The notes under the pieces: model-generated
The model's database searches: none
The model's input: the letters and a program-made list of their open reading frames with translations, nothing else
Told to the model about the DNA's origin: nothing
Shown: piece by piece, positions 1 through 12,078 of the stretch
Position numbering within the stretch: the stretch's first letter is position 1
Layout of the letters: the number at the start of each line of letters is the position of its first letter
Assembly (NCBI GenBank): GCA_024138025.1
Contig: JAMXBD010001363.1
Location: 248,001 to 312,000, forward strand
DNA from: Combretum micranthum
Taxonomy: Eukaryota > Streptophyta > Magnoliopsida > Myrtales > Combretaceae
Reading direction: 5' to 3'
Length of the DNA stretch: 64,000 nt
Program-made: the position numbers and the translations under genes

Positions 1-638
1 TATTTTTGTGATGCTGGGAATACCTTATTTGTGGATTTTAAATTGAATATCCTAAGCTATGGTTGCTGCATTAGATTAGGAGCATGTGACATGAGGGTGT
101 GTGCTTGTATTATTGTGTACTGGGCTTTGCAGCTTATTGTATTAATCTTTCATGTCCCACTAGTGGTTCGACGGGGAATGAGGGATACGCGAGATAACCT
201 AATTAGATGCTGATGTACGAGACATGGGTTTTATGAGTCTTTCATGAAAAAAAATTTATTGTAATCATATTATATAAACTTGGATGGTTGTAATCAAATA
301 ACGACCAAATACTTTTATTTGATTTTATATGGACCATTAAGTCCAAAAGTTTTCTATCTGAGTTGTGCTCTTTTGATGGGCCCTATGGATAATATTTATA
401 AACAATTATTTGTGATACTTATTTTCCAAATAGGTTGAGTTTTATAGGCTTTGATAAATTTGAATCATGGATAAACAATGGCACTCTGCCAAAATTTTTA
501 TAAAAATTAATAATGATTTTTCAAATTGAAACTTAATTAGAAACTCACTCAATAATAGAATGCCTTGCAAATATCACTTGGAGGTGATATATGCGATGTA
601 ATTATCATGTCTTACACACTCGGGGCAGAGCCGTTACA
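1..638 (+). repeat. 5' LTR (3' part) of a coding-poor LTR retrotransposon
   Basis: Positions 1-638 are repeated in direct orientation at 9975-10613 with scattered substitutions and small indels. Both copies end CCGTTACA. In the first copy the end is followed at once by a primer-binding-like site, as expected where a 5' LTR meets the internal region. The upstream part of this LTR lies before the window. Confidence 0.8.
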
Positions 639-640
639 AA

Positions 641-660
641 TGGTATTAGAGCTATAGGTT
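641..660 (+). other. Primer-binding site of the first LTR element
   Basis: TGGTATTAGAGCTATAGGTT starts two bases after the LTR end. It resembles the TGGTATCAGAGC site complementary to initiator methionine tRNA that plant Ty3/gypsy elements use. Confidence 0.7.
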
Positions 661-1769
661 TAAACTAGTTAGGGCACAATACTTAGGACAATGACTAATG
701 AGAGCGAGATTGGGATGCTTTGGCTTGTTTGTGTTGGTTGATGTGCTGGCTTAAAATGAAAACCTTGAGATGAATATGGACTAATTAAATAACAATTTAG
801 CTAAATGTTTATGCATTTATTTTCCATACTTTATTATATTATAGAAAATGGAACCTGAAATCAGACTTAGTTTGATATTTGTTTCGGATTAAGGTGCATG
901 TTGTCTTTTATTCCTTTTGATGTGCATGCTATCATTTCTCGTTCTAGATGAGCTAAGATCATTGGACTAAGTTGAAATGCTGCTTTTACTTCTTTGAATG
1001 ACATAAATGGTTAAGAGATGAATCAGACGTGGTGATTCCCCTTGAGGAAGTTCCCTTACCCCTTTGCACTACATGATTATGAGTATCATGATAAGTTAGT
1101 GATTAATATATCAAGGGAAATAAGAAAGTAATGAGTTTGAGATGGTGGATGTAAACCCCGATTTTCCTAGTAGTCAAGTAAACTTCGGGAACCAAAAAGC
1201 AAAACCCTAATCGGTCTAATTCAAGCTTAGTGAGAGAAGCTTAGAAACCCTAGATCCGGCTTTCCTTCGGTTTCATAATAAAGAAGTTTATAAAATAAGT
1301 TAATGTGAATTATTGTTTAAAGTATATTTCAAACCTTAGAAAGTTTTAATTTTGGAAAATTTTCTATTCCGGGCCTTTCCGAACTCCATTACGGAAAAAC
1401 GAGCCCCAGGACTAGAAACTCAGAAAAATATTCCGGAATACTCCTTAGAACCAAAATTTTATAAGGATTTCAAAATATAAATTTTATAATTTTTCGGGCT
1501 ATAAAAATTACAGTTATAGCATTTTTCTCGTATTTTCTTTACTAATGGTAAAGTAGATGTCTTGTCTACTATTTACCACTATTCACAAGTACAACCTACA
1601 CTACACACTACCCATACCTATTCTTACATCCTTACAACTACCATTATATTCTTTTTCCAAGAAAAATTGTTCCCTACTAAATTATTACATTTTATTACAT
1701 AAAATTACAAATTCAAAACAAATTTAACTCACTCCCTCTCTCTTCTCTTTTGTGGCCGGCGCACATCCC

Positions 1770-1808
1770 CATCCCCCCCCCCCCCCCCCCTCCCCCCCCC
1801 CCCCGCCC
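1770..1808. repeat. Cytosine homopolymer tract
   Basis: A near-pure C tract broken by single T and G bases, inside the solo LTR. It could form an i-motif or, on the other strand, a G-quadruplex. Its length is probably unreliable in the assembly. Confidence 0.9.
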
Positions 1809-1872
1809 TGTTCCCCTCTATTTGTTTTATTTTGCTTCTTTTTAATATAATACAAATAAACCTTAATTCACT

Positions 1873-1882
1873 TATATATAAA
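1873..1882 (+). promoter_or_regulatory. TATA box of the solo LTR
   Basis: TATATATAAA lies about 0.7 kb inside the LTR and is followed by a pyrimidine-rich leader with (CA)n and CTTCTT runs. Confidence 0.45.
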
Positions 1883-4800
1883 TTCATTTTCACTCTCTCT
1901 TCTCATTTTTACTCTTCCAAAATTTTTGAAAAGTGAAAAACTCTCTCTATTCTCCCTCATGTTGCTGTGAACTCCCCTCCTCACACACACACACACTCAG
2001 TTCATTTCTTCTTCTTTTCTTCTCCAAATCTTCTTTAGATGATGATTTCAATCTTTATCTCTACTTAGTCTTCTAATGGCAAGAGTATTTTTGTGTGTTT
2101 TCACTTTAAATCCAATGAGCAAATGCTAGGGATAAGAAAACACTAATACATGAATATCAAGCCATCACAAGAGTAGATCTTGTGTTTAATGAGCTTTTGT
2201 TGAAGTATTATTATGTTCATGCATATAAAAGTAGAGATCTGCATGAAAAATATATGTTCATGTCTTTAAACTCATTTTCATGTACTATAAGTAGTAGATC
2301 TAGCATTTAACACTCATATTTTTCTTGACATTCATGTTCATATGAATATTTTGTGTTTTCATACTCAATGTCCATAAAAGCTTAGTCTTGTATATATAAA
2401 TGTGATAGTTGGTAGATCTTTATGAAGATAAGACAAGAAACTGAAAAGAAAAGATCTTTGTTAGAAATGTTCAAGGGAAAATTCGTATGATTTTTAAGAC
2501 CTATTTTAAAAACCCTTAAAACCACTTTGAAACTCATATTTTATATGAAAAATGAAGGGTATAAGTAATAGATGTCACTAAGTAATGATTTTTATAAGTT
2601 GAAATGAGTTTAGATATGAGTAATGTGTAAAACCAGTAGTGGAATTAAGATAGAAAATTTTGAGTTAGTGTTCAACTTGTAAAATTCGTAACTTTGGATG
2701 ATGCCTATGTAAACACCTAGTATTCAAGCTCAAAATGAATGTTTTATGTGTTAAATGAAGTCCTTAGGTAATAGATATAGTAAAGCTTTAAATTTTGATG
2801 CATTAAAACTTGTTTTCTCAAAGGAATCATGCAAGAAATGAATTTTTCCAAAATTCGGATTTTTGTGAAAAGCCTATTTAAAAGCATACTTGCAAAGTGA
2901 AAAATGTAAATTTGTATGTGGAAATGAAGGTCTTGGATAGTATAGATGATAAAGACTCATTTTTATATAGATAACTAGTAAATTCTAAGAATGAAATCCC
3001 AAAACACTAAGAAGATGTAAAATTAGAAAAATTGGATTTTCAAGAAGAAATTGTTGGAGTCTTGTAAGAATTAGGAGTTCTTAAAGTTTCATTATCAAAA
3101 ACCATCAAGATCATGCACATATTGAACTCATCACATGTCATTCATGTTAGGAACTCATTCATATTTTATATACACATGAATCATCAACTAGATACATTTT
3201 GATCAAGTGCAAAACAATTTTTCGAAAATGAAAAAGGTTACAGACCAAATCTGATCCCTCTGTTCTGTGACCTAAATGTTTTCAAAACTTAGAAATAATA
3301 TTAAAAATAGATAGATCTTTCGAAGTAGATAGAAATCAATATAAAATTTACGAAATTTTGAGTTAAAATGACCAAGTTATGGCCATTTTAATTTGGAACT
3401 TCCGCAAATAGCGAGAATCACGATTTTATTTAGTTTAGATGCATAGTTGGAATTCGTTAAGTGATGAAGTTCTCATTAGGTTATTCTTATTTGGTAGGTG
3501 ATCCCAAGAACGACGAGTCCTTACCACCCCGATTATTATTACTAAGAGACGACGTACCATGACCGAGTGAGTATTACTTTCAGATTTCAATTATTGCTTG
3601 TGATTGTAGTGATAGATGCACTAGTTACTAAGAAAAACAAAAATGAATATACATGATGGGGTTATTTGGGAATTGTATTTATCCGCTGTTGATATGTGGA
3701 ATTGAATTTAAAGAATATCGAAGCTGGGTGATAAATCATTGTTTGTATAGTAGAGTAGAAATGATTGTCTGCGAGTATTGCTTGGTTACTTAAAAGAATT
3801 GGTTTCATTGATTATTAGACATTAAAGATAAACTTGAACTCATTCATATCACGATGGGGATGGAGCATTAGCATTGGTTGGTTTTTCGTGATCCATAAAA
3901 CGAATATGTTGGTTAATCGTGATCCATAAAACGAATATATGAGTTGGTTGAACGTGAGCCTAAACAGCGTCGTACTGCAGGATTCGTTAATCTGCTAACC
4001 CGGGACGGAGGGTGCAAGTCCATCCACATATGATTTCCGGCTGGTCATATGTTTGTTAAACTCACGTGTTTGATGCATTTCACTTGATTGATTAATCACT
4101 TGCTTGAATGTTTTGTTGAAATTGTTATATGGAAGTTTTCACTCACTAAGCTAGTTAGCTTACGCCCCTATAGTTTCTACTTGTTGCAACACGAGTTCAT
4201 TTGGCTTTGGCTTAGGCCAAGGCAAGCTACAACTCAGGTACCGCGTACCGGAGCTAGGCATTTCCTTTAGAAGTTTATTTCGGTTTTGGTTAGACTTCCA
4301 TAGAAAACCAAAAGGACTCTGGATGACTGTAATGGACCTTAATATTCTTTTATGGGGAAATGCCCCTTAGACTTTGTAACTTTATGTATGTGTTTTGATT
4401 TATTATCTAAGGCTATCGAATGCCACATTAAACTTCTTAACTCCATTGAATAGAGTATTCTATTGTCATAAAGGGATGCTTTACATCTATACAAGACTCC
4501 CGAAGAGCTCGGATAGTAATTCGAGAGTCTTATATAGCATGTGGCGGACTGTTACGTTTAGGATACCCCTCTGGGGCGTGACAATGGATATATGAGATTC
4601 TAGGATGAATGTAGCTAAATTAATAATTTTATGAGAGGTCATTAGGATTATTTTGGAACTTCAAACTTAGGCATGTTAGTTATGTAATAGATTCATACAA
4701 GATTTTAGTTTGTGGGTAATTATGATGATTAAATGATTAACCATTTGAGATTATGAGATAGAATGATTAGAATAAGATGAAATTGGTCCCTGTTAGGAAT

Positions 4801-7800
4801 AACCACTAAGTATTAATGAAATTTGATATTGAAACTAGTAAGAAATGGAGTTATAAATGATGCATAAATGATGATATATAAAGGGTGATATAGAGTGATT
4901 CATATATGTGAATTCTAACTAATATGAGTTGGGACTGTACAGGAGCTAATAAATGGATTACTTTAGTTATAAAGGTGATTAAGAGTAAAATCTAGTGAAT
5001 GAACCTATGGCTAAATGATGTGTTTTAGATACATGAGGACTGATAAATTGTGTTTGCTTGTTGTAATGATTAGTTTAAATGAATTCGTGAAGGTGTCATA
5101 ATTGTCATTGCCTGTAATAGGAATTAATTTGAGTGAATTAGAAGAGACTTTCTAAGTATGAATCGGCTAGAATTTAGATATATGGGTACTTGTTTTATTT
5201 AGAGAATGTTAATCAAAATGTGGTTGATTGGTCCATGTGAGGTGATGATGTAACTAAAAAAAAAACTAATGAAATGTTTTGAGGAGCCTTGAATGACTAA
5301 TTGGTTGCTAGATGGATCTAAGAGTGCAGGGTATAAATAGGGATTGTGGTTAGAAGGGCTAAAACAAGACTTTATCACACTAAGTTGGTTGATAAGTATC
5401 ATGTGAAGATTGACTATAAGAGCATTGTATTGAGGCTAGTAATGAAGGCAAGGAGTTAATAACTTAAACTAGAAGCTACATAAGAAAGTATCTATATACC
5501 ATCTTAGGTTATTTCTTTAATTATGGTAGAATAACAAGATAGACAATTTAGGTCGAATAATTAACTTTAGGTACCCAATCAAGTGGCTATTAAAGAACAA
5601 ATATACTTTCTTATGGGATTAATGAACTATCTGACTAGTTAGGTATCAAAACTGAATTAATTTGGATAAGGATAAGATGAATACTAGATGTGATCATTTG
5701 TTAGGATTAAATCAATAATATTCCTAAGAATCAATTAATAAAATCACATTGGTGTATAAATCCTGGTCATAAATGAATAAATTGAGGTGATAATTAGAAA
5801 GACATGAGAGATGTTAAGTGATATTAAAAAGAGACTTACATTTTTTAGTCTAAATATGATATAAACCTAGTAAGGATTTTGGCATATTTCTATTACCTAA
5901 TTGAAAATTTAATGCTGGAGATGACAAGTGGAATCACGTAATATATTCGTGATGTTAAAAGATATATAATTTGTATGGTGACAACTTGGGTGATTATAGG
6001 GACAATGTTTATGGAAATCGGTGTTAAGTAAAATGTTTGGTTAAAATTAAAAGTTGAAAGGATTAGATATTGTCGCATGTATTATGTGGCATTTAATGGG
6101 ATTATAATAGATTGGTTATAGTGATCTTGAAATTAAAGATGACGTTAGAAACCAAGTGTACATGTTTAATTTTGTTTATAGGACGTAATGTATAGTTATA
6201 GAAGGTTCTATTGCCTCACTTCTAATAGTTGTTAAATAAAATACACTATCCTAATCGAGAAGCCTAAAATAAAAGTTATTTAATGGTCAATCTTTAGCGA
6301 TTGATTATGGTACACAAAATCGGCTAAGATGTTTGATGAATCTGCAAAAGTTCGATGCATCATGAAAAATAAAATATTAAAGTCAAGCACTAAAGATGAC
6401 TTAAAGCCTTACGAACTAGCCAAACATCTCTAATATGTAGATGATAGCATAACCATAACAAATAATATACCATAACTAAATTGAAGTCAATGGGGAATTT
6501 GTTTATGTAAAGGAATGTTATAATACCACCAATGATGGATTATTACATGATAAAGATAGATGAAAAAATTATAAATAACTGAAATTGGACTAGCAAGGAA
6601 CTTATAATTGAGTGTAATTGACAATTAAAAGATGATTGGAATAATGTGTTTCATATGCTCAATAGGTGAATATATAGATAGAATGGAATGGCAAATCTAT
6701 GGTGGCTCATGTTTGTGTTGAGTTGCATTATTATGCCACACCAACATAAAGTCATGTCATGTCAAGTCGTGTGTCTTGTCAGTTCTGCGGCTGTTGAGTC
6801 GAGTCATTAGTTATGTCATCAATTATATCTAGTAGTTAAGTCGTTAGTTGTGATGGATGATTTCAAGTCAATGAAGAGTCAAGATTTTCCAAATCATTCT
6901 GATGGATATACGTACTAAGACCTATGAAACGTCAATCCTATAAAATCGAGGATGGTAACTATATTGTTTAGATGTGCAAAGAACATATAACAATAACTAA
7001 CATTAAATAAGATGTAACAGAGAAAATTACAAATCCTATCTTATATGCAACAATACCAAAACAATATTTCATGTTGATAAACAAAATGGGGGAAGAAGAA
7101 ATTCAAGATTCAATGCGTATAGGGTATAAACTCTTAAGGGGAAATGATCATTAACATGAGTGAACTTGCACATGGAACTAAATCACCTACAAATTGAGGA
7201 ACTCTTAGGCTCTAGAATGCAGAATCAATCATTCATTCAAGCACCAGGTAAAATCTTAGGGTAGAATTTTTATTTCGGGTTGGGTAGGGTGGGGTGGTGT
7301 GTGTGCGTGTGGGTGTGGGTGTAGTGGGTGTGTGTGTGTGTAGGGTTGAAGGGGGGGTTGGTAGAGGGGAAGATTGAAATAATCCAATCACCAATCATAA
7401 GAATAAGTCAGTGGAATTCAATTGGAGTCATGCGCAAGTTTAAACGGCTAATTTTGTCAAATTTTCTAAATTAGTCTCAAACAAAAAAGCTAAATTTGTA
7501 AAATTAAAAACAATTCAAATATCAAAATAAAGTGAATTAAAAATCAATAATAGTTCTTTAAAAGAAAATATTTACAAGAAAATCAAAACAATGCAGTTAA
7601 AAGCCTTGATTATGCAAAATTACGATTTTACAAGAAACCAGGAACTTACACGAATTAAAAAGTAAAAATTTAGTTATTATAAATAAATTACTCTTTTTTG
7701 GACATTTAAATCGTTATTTGCACAAGAAATTAATTAAAAACTAGCTGATGTTTTTATACATGTAAGATTTAGACACATAAGATTGTGCCACATGACAAAA

Positions 7801-7859
7801 CCTTAAAAGGAGATCATTTTCCTCTTATCTAAAACCCTAATTCTGCCCTTTTTCTTTCT

Positions 7860-7869
7860 TATATAAATA
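7860..7869 (+). promoter_or_regulatory. TATA box of the 3' LTR
   Basis: TATATAAATA is followed by a CT-rich leader (CCTTCCTTCTTTTC), the usual arrangement at the U3/R junction of plant LTRs. Confidence 0.45.
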
Positions 7870-8556
7870 TCCTTCCTTCTTTTCTACTCCTTTCCATTTA
7901 GGAAGCCTACTAAAACTTTAAGATGAGTTATTTTAAACCATAGTCTCTATGTACTGTTAGTTAAGCTAGTTTAAAATAAGGATTATCATTAACCAGCTCA
8001 AATTACACTTGCCACTAGGGATTTTAGACATGAAAGTGTGCTAGAAGGAAAAAATCGATCACAAACTTCATAAAATTAGTAATAAGGTAAGAGCTTGAGT
8101 TCAAGGTGTTTTTTAGTGTTTTATAGCTATGTGAGCATAAATATTGACTTGGAGGTTAATACAGGTTTGGAGAGTCAAGACATCAAGCTTTGAAGTGATT
8201 TTAGAGTCTTAAAGCTCTTGCTAGTTGCAAGTAGGTTGGAACTACATCCTATCAAAGGTAAGACCTTGGAAACAACACTTAATGTTCATAATTTGTAGTA
8301 ATATGAAGATAAGATTTTGTTAATAATGTGAAAGTGAGAAAAATAACATGTTTGGATTGAAGTTCCGTCAAAATTGTAGAGGATTTATGTAAAAATGGAT
8401 GTTGTCATCAAAACTAAATGTTTTAGGCTCTTAACTTAGATTAATCATGTTTTAAACAAAAGGACAAAAAATAGATGAGACTAAGCATAAAAACGACCAT
8501 CAAATATCTTTAAGATCACTAGAAGTTGTTCCAAAACATTTTTTGACAAAAATAAG

Positions 8557-8950
8557 ATGGATGCGAACCACATAATCCAATCCAAAAGCACGGCGAGTAC
8601 ACGAGATCATGTATCTAATCGTGCTTCTCTCAGTCTTCAAAACTTAAAGAAATCGAGTTTTCTTAGAAAAGCATGGCATGTAAATGAGTTGTGTCCTCTC
8701 ACTACCTTCAAACTTAAAGAATCGGGTTTTCCCAGAAGAACACGGGGGATACATGTACCCGTGTTCCACCCCGTGCTTCTGTCTGACCCTAAACACCTTT
8801 TAATCTCATAACAGCACGAGGAGAATAGGACATCATGTTTTACCTCATGTACCTTTCTGATCCCAAATCCAGGAAGTACACGACTAAACATATCCAGTCG
8901 TGTACAAGAACATTAGGAGATAGGTCTTCCCATGTACCCCCCATACTCTT
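8557..8950. repeat. Imperfect about 71-bp repeats with CACG...CGTG dyads
   Basis: The phrase CTTCAAA-ACTTAAAGAA-TCG-GTTTT begins at 8635 and again at 8706. Around these are dyads such as ACACGGGGG...ACCCGTGT and ACACGACT...AGTCGTGT. Overlapping open frames on both strands here look like by-products of the repeat and not like genes. Confidence 0.6.
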
Positions 8951-10613
8951 TTCCAACCCTCTCTTAACTTTGCCAATTCTCACTCAAATAACATGGAACT
9001 TGACTTAGTCCTTCACTTAACATTAAGTAATCTTCTAAGACCTTTAAACACAAATTTAACAAGTATAATACCTATTCATGATGTACATCATCCAAACACT
9101 TAAGTCGAAAACGCTTTACTCAAACTAAAGTAAATCAAACTTATTAATTGGAATATGACACTAATGACTATATGAGATTTGTGGAGTTTGGAAATAAACT
9201 CTTCAAAGGTCAAGAATCAAGACCCACAAACATATAGCTAACTAAGGTTAGTTAACCTAAGCCTCAAAACTGACCTTTTCTACATAATTAACTAGATAAC
9301 TTGGCTAAATGAAACGAATGACCCTTGATATATTATGTTTGAGTAGTTATGGTTAAACTAAAGTGACATAAATGTAACCAATGACACAAAGGAAATAAAG
9401 GTAGTAAATATTGAATTAATTCTCGAATTCAATTATGAATAGTTATTGAATATCAAACTTTGGAAAGGGATTTAAAAGCTCAAACCAAACAACAGGTACA
9501 CAGTAATCGGGTGCTGCTTGCTAGAGTAATATTAATGGTTGAACTAAGAATTTAAACCCGATTAAATTGAGTGTTGGTTGCTGCTTACTCTAGGAGTGGC
9601 ACCCTTGGACTGGTTGCGAGCCTGGTCGTAACTTCGAGATGATGTGGTAGTTAGGCACTTAGGCCTCCACAGATGTGTGCTTGGGCTAAGTGAGTGGTCG
9701 ATAGGGAAATTTGCAAGATCGGGCCGTTGACAAGGAGCAAGTATGAAGTTATAACTAATTATATGACGTTATGAGAGCTTGTATAAAGCGTCACCATGGA
9801 TCATGTTTGTTGGTAGTAACCTGTGAGGAGATGACCTCGACGACACTATTTCCTTTTTTTCTTTTTCGGTAAGTCTTGGGGACTTATCGAACCCCCCTCT
9901 TCAGTACATGATCCATTGAGGGAACCCTATCCCATTTATGTGGCAGGAGACATGAGTACTTTTGTGCGTGTTGGTATTTCTGTGATGCTGGAGATACCTT
10001 GTTTGCGAACTTTAAATTAAATATCCTAAACTATGGTTGTTGCATTAGATTAAGAGCATGTGACATGAGGGTGTGTGCTTCTATTACTGTGTACTGGGCT
10101 TCGTAGCTTATTTTATTAACATTTCATGTCTCACTGGTGCTTCGATGGGAAGTGAAAGATATGTGGGATAACCTAATTAGTTGGTGATGTACGAGACATG
10201 GGTTTTATGAGTTTTTCATGAGAAAAGATCTTATTGTGATCATATTTTATAAACTTGGATGATTTAAATCAAATAAATATCAAATGCTTTCGTTTGATTT
10301 GATATGGACCTTTAAGTCCAAAAGTTTTTTATTTGAATTGTATTCTTTTGATGGACCATATGGGCAATATTTATAAGCAATTATTTGTGGTACTTATTTT
10401 TAAACAAGTTGAACTTTATAGGTTTTGATAAATCCTAATTGTGGATAAACAAATGGCATCCTACTGAAATTTTTATAAAAATTAATAATTATTTTTTAAA
10501 TTAAAACTTAATTAAAAACCCACTCAATAACTCAATTCCTTGCACATATCGCTTGGAGGGGATATTTATAGCATAACTATCATCCCCTACGCACTCGGGG
10601 CAGGACCGTTACA

Positions 10614-11115
10614 TGTTGATGCCTCAAATGAACTTATCTATAAATATTTTATCTGTCTCATGTAACTTGCCAAAAAAGTTAAAATAAAAAACGATTGGTT
10701 GAATCCAGAAAAATTTTAAATTTTTTCTCTTGTACTTCCGGTTTCATCAACATTATATTAATCATTAATATAATCATTGTCTTCATTTATATCTAGCTCT
10801 TAACATTTGCATTCTACTTCACTTTAATAATATATTTGAATATTTGTATCATTTAAGAATGTTTTCCCTAGTGCATAATTTAAAGGGTCTCACAAGGGAC
10901 CGTTAAGGTTATCCTTATATATATATATTATTTGTATGCCACTTAAATCTATCATGGTCTATTCTGTATCAATTTGAAATCTCATATTCAAAAAATTATC
11001 TGATTTGTATTTTATTTGTTTTTTTTCTAATAAATATGATAAAAAACGATGATTGGGATATGAAAATTGGGATGTAAAAATTTACATATTTTTAAAAGGA
11101 TAGGTATTTTCTTTT

Positions 11116-11152
<37 letters not shown>

Positions 11153-11850
11153 CATCACAAAAAATTTTTGTAATGGCTTCGACTCTTGTCACCACCACAG
11201 GAGACCACAACAACCTTTCGCCATATTTTTAAAAGGATAGGTTTAAAAGGTATATTTTATACTTTGAAAAAAGAAATTTTAATTAGTATTTTTGAAAAAA
11301 TGAATAAAATATTGGGATAATAAGTTGAATTTTGTAGGGATTTCTAGGAAATTTAATTTTTTTCTTTGAAAAAAAGGAGTATCTATATTTCATTATCTAT
11401 TCATCTTTTTAATACTTTTTTCCTTAATAAACGCATGGATGCTCACATCTATTTTAACCTGTGATGTGGAATTCTTTGTTAAATTTTAAGGATGTATGAA
11501 AAATGCTAACCTAGATAACATTTTAAACAAGAAAGGAAAAGGACATTCCCAAGACTCTTGTAAGAAGAGTTGCATGAATGAAACAATAACAATAAGCTCT
11601 TATCGGTAGATGAATTTAAACAAATGGAAACCGACATATTCGAAAGTTCGGTTTTACCTTTTTATACCATTCTGTAGTCACATGTGATATTGTAATGGTT
11701 GCACATAGCAGCCCAAACTTCCATTATGAAGCAACAAATTCTTGGATCCACAAACCTTAGAAGCAAAAACCATGCCCGAGCAGTGGACTCGTTGGATTCT
11801 CCGTCAGGTTTGAACTTGTTTTTATGGTGCCAATTTTAGGCTTTGAATTT
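10614..11850. other. AT-rich intergenic stretch, no gene seen
   Basis: Contains a (TA)n run near 10917 and a T homopolymer at about 11110-11150. No coding signal or repeat ends recognised. Confidence 0.6.
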
Positions 11851-11852
11851 GG

Positions 11853-12078
11853 GCCTGTTTGGATTGTCTGTTTTTCATCTATATCTGTATCTTTTTTAAA
11901 ATGATATATGTAAATATATCCGATTTACATCTAAATTTTATCTATATTTGTTCTATTTGATCTTTTGATGAGAACTGTCAATTTTTTTTTATCTATATCT
12001 CTTTCTTAATAAATAATTTATTAGCAAAAAGTTTGAAAAAGTGTCTATATCTGTCGAAAAAAAGCCAAAACAAATAGA
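11853..12078 (+). mobile_element. MITE, family with CTGTTTGG ends, copy 1
   Basis: It opens GGGCCTGTTTGGATT and ends CCAAAACAAATAG. The interior (AAAATGATATATGTAAATATATCCGATTTACAT and beyond, given in parts) recurs at 39854-40083 in the same orientation and at 40084-40312 inverted. Such ends are typical of hAT-type MITEs, but I did not find a clean 8-bp duplication. Confidence 0.65.

Larger units (their letters stand above)
1150..4583 (+). repeat. Solo LTR (chromovirus-like), 3.4 kb, inserted in the LARD
   Basis: It starts TGTAAACCCCG and ends GGGGCGTGACA, near-inverted termini of the kind seen on Tekay/Del-type LTRs. The five flanking bases are GTGGA on the left and ATGGA on the right, a 4/5 target-site match. 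A TATA box (TATATATAAA) lies at 1873-1882, followed by a CT-rich leader. The motif CACTAAGCTAGTTAGCTTACGC near 4142 matches a motif at the same relative place in the 52-kb chromovirus LTR. No internal region or second LTR adjoins it, so it reads as a solo LTR left by LTR-LTR recombination. Confidence 0.75.
639..7370 (+). mobile_element. Internal region of a LARD-like LTR retrotransposon
   Basis: This is the interval between the two LTRs, interrupted by the solo LTR at 1150-4583. I find no gag, protease, reverse transcriptase or integrase motif in any frame and no long open frame. Either it is a non-autonomous large retrotransposon derivative or its coding region has decayed beyond recognition. 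A GT/G-rich stretch at about 7276-7372 with the runs GAAGGGGGGG and GAGGGGAAGA could contain the polypurine tract. The right boundary with the 3' LTR is therefore approximate. Confidence 0.5.
7371..10613 (+). repeat. 3' LTR of the LARD-like element (left edge uncertain)
   Basis: The right end (CCGTTACA at 10613) and the 639 bases before it match positions 1-638. A TATA box at about 7860-7869 followed by a CT-rich leader marks the LTR promoter. By comparison with the other long LTRs here, the LTR should start a few hundred bases upstream of that, just after the purine-rich run near 7348-7372. I could not find a clean TG start, so the left edge is an estimate. Confidence 0.55.

Noticed and set aside
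8557..8891. Overlapping 84-codon open frames on both strands
   Set aside because: They lie in an imperfect tandem/dyad repeat inside an LTR and encode no known domain; symmetric open frames follow from the repeat.
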